In this document: positions 31,497 through 31,705 of the stretch, one piece after another | Layout: each line of letters starts with the position of its first letter | Position numbering within the stretch: the stretch's first letter is position 1 | From: Sulfuricella sp. | GTDB taxonomy: Bacteria; Pseudomonadota; Gammaproteobacteria; Burkholderiales; Sulfuricellaceae | Reading direction: 5' to 3' | DNA length: 31,705 bases | NCBI GenBank assembly: GCA_019911785.1 | Contig: JAIOJM010000009.1 | Span: 1-31,705, forward strand | Program-made: the position numbers and the translations under genes | The notes under the pieces: generated by a model | What the model was told of the DNA's origin: nothing | Database searches by the model: none | What the model saw: only the letters and a program-made list of their open reading frames with translations

Positions 31497-31524
31497 TTGA
31501 CGTGAACATAAAGATGCGTATGAT
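31497..31524 (+). promoter_or_regulatory. Promoter of the CcdA-like gene
   Basis: TTGACG (31497-31502), 16 nt, TATGAT (31519-31524). A TGTGCACA-like dyad and CTCA-N7-TGAG follow before the ATG at 31557 and may be operators. Confidence 0.5.
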
Positions 31525-31556
31525 TGTGCACATCTCAATAGATATGAGTTGATGCT

Positions 31557-31705
31557 ATGCAAAACCATTACTCCTCGTCCGCTAAGAAAGGCCGACTTTC
31601 GTTGTCAATCAATCAAGACTTGCTGGATCGACTCGAGCCTTTCAAGCAGCAGGTTAATTTCTCGGCACATGCCGAGAAGTTGCTTGTTCGTATGCTTGAA
31701 GAACT
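31557..31705 (+). CDS. CcdA-like ribbon-helix-helix antitoxin (partial, runs off the window)
   Basis: The visible 49 codons give a protein with a basic N-terminus, the beta strand GRLSLSINQDLLDRL and the helix VNFSAHAEKLLVRMLEE. This is the RHH layout of CcdA antitoxins (VN-[IL]S-x-x-x-E). The 3' end and the expected CcdB-like toxin gene lie outside the window. Confidence 0.6.
   Translation, partial: MQNHYSSSAKKGRLSLSINQDLLDRLEPFKQQVNFSAHAEKLLVRMLEE

Noticed and set aside
1..31705. tRNA, rRNA, transposase genes
   Set aside because: Looked for but none recognised; the mobile traces are repeats and gene fragments only.

Overview
The window is one strand of a surface- or exopolysaccharide locus from a Gram-negative bacterium. 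All supported genes run left to right. The pattern (MarR-type EPS-associated regulators, ManC/Gmd/Fcl sugar-nucleotide genes, Wzx/Wzy, many REP-like and palindromic repeats inside and between genes) suggests a betaproteobacterium of the Nitrosomonadales/Gallionellales/Rhodocyclales kind. That assignment is inferred from gene types and composition, not from a marker gene. The sugar-nucleotide genes and toxin-antitoxin (TA) genes are GC-rich. Several genes in the middle (about 14.0-15.2 kb, 17.5-18.2 kb, 19.3-20.6 kb) are visibly AT-rich, as is usual for transferred O-antigen-type genes.

Left part (1-4580): a tandem array in which an EPS-associated MarR-type regulator gene (two full copies and one 3' fragment) alternates with nucleotidyltransferase (MNT) + HEPN gene pairs. 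There are three intact MNT/HEPN pairs. Two of the HEPN proteins carry the R-X4-H-X-Y motif of HepT. Between them lie scars: a 22-codon mntA/hepT deletion remnant, repeated hepT 3'-ends joined to what looks like the 5' end of cysC (APS kinase), a DUF5615 toxin fragment, a HEPN 3' fragment and REP/palindrome elements.

Middle-left (4577-9627): manC, a four-helix-bundle protein gene, gmd, a decayed ORF6N gene, a DUF433/DUF5615 antitoxin-toxin pair, and fcl. These convert mannose-1-P to GDP-mannose, then GDP-4-keto-6-deoxymannose, then GDP-L-fucose. Short repeats have entered these genes in frame: TCAGTCC heptamers in gmd and fcl, a CCCCTCA-type repeat in gmd, and a GAGGGGCTAGGGGAG-type repeat in manC. 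The manC stop codon lies inside an antisense copy of the heptamer.

Middle (9942-27589): asparagine-synthase-like amidotransferase, an Rmd-like reductase (GDP-D-rhamnose branch), five methyltransferases (C-methyltransferase type, two Zn-ribbon types, FkbM type, one small class I), four glycosyltransferases, Wzx flippase, Wzy polymerase, a DegT-type sugar aminotransferase directly coupled to an FAD-dependent oxidoreductase, and a YdcF-family membrane protein. Many genes overlap by 1-4 nt, so translation is probably coupled. Several very small ORFs bridge adjacent genes and look like deletion scars.

Right part (27610-31705): a carbamoyltransferase carrying a 28-residue palindrome-encoded insertion, and a fifth glycosyltransferase. 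A patch follows that is bounded by a ~41-bp direct repeat of the glycosyltransferase 3' end; it holds an epimerase 5' fragment, higBA, a wecB 5' fragment and hairpin repeats. The window ends inside a CcdA-like antitoxin gene.

Together the genes point to a Wzx/Wzy-dependent polysaccharide whose repeat unit contains 6-deoxyhexoses and is decorated with methyl, carbamoyl, amino and possibly amide groups. No initiating glycosyl-phosphate transferase, Wza, Wzc or exosortase gene lies in the window. The locus is flanked and interrupted by at least five intact TA pairs plus a sixth antitoxin at the edge, and by remnants of more.
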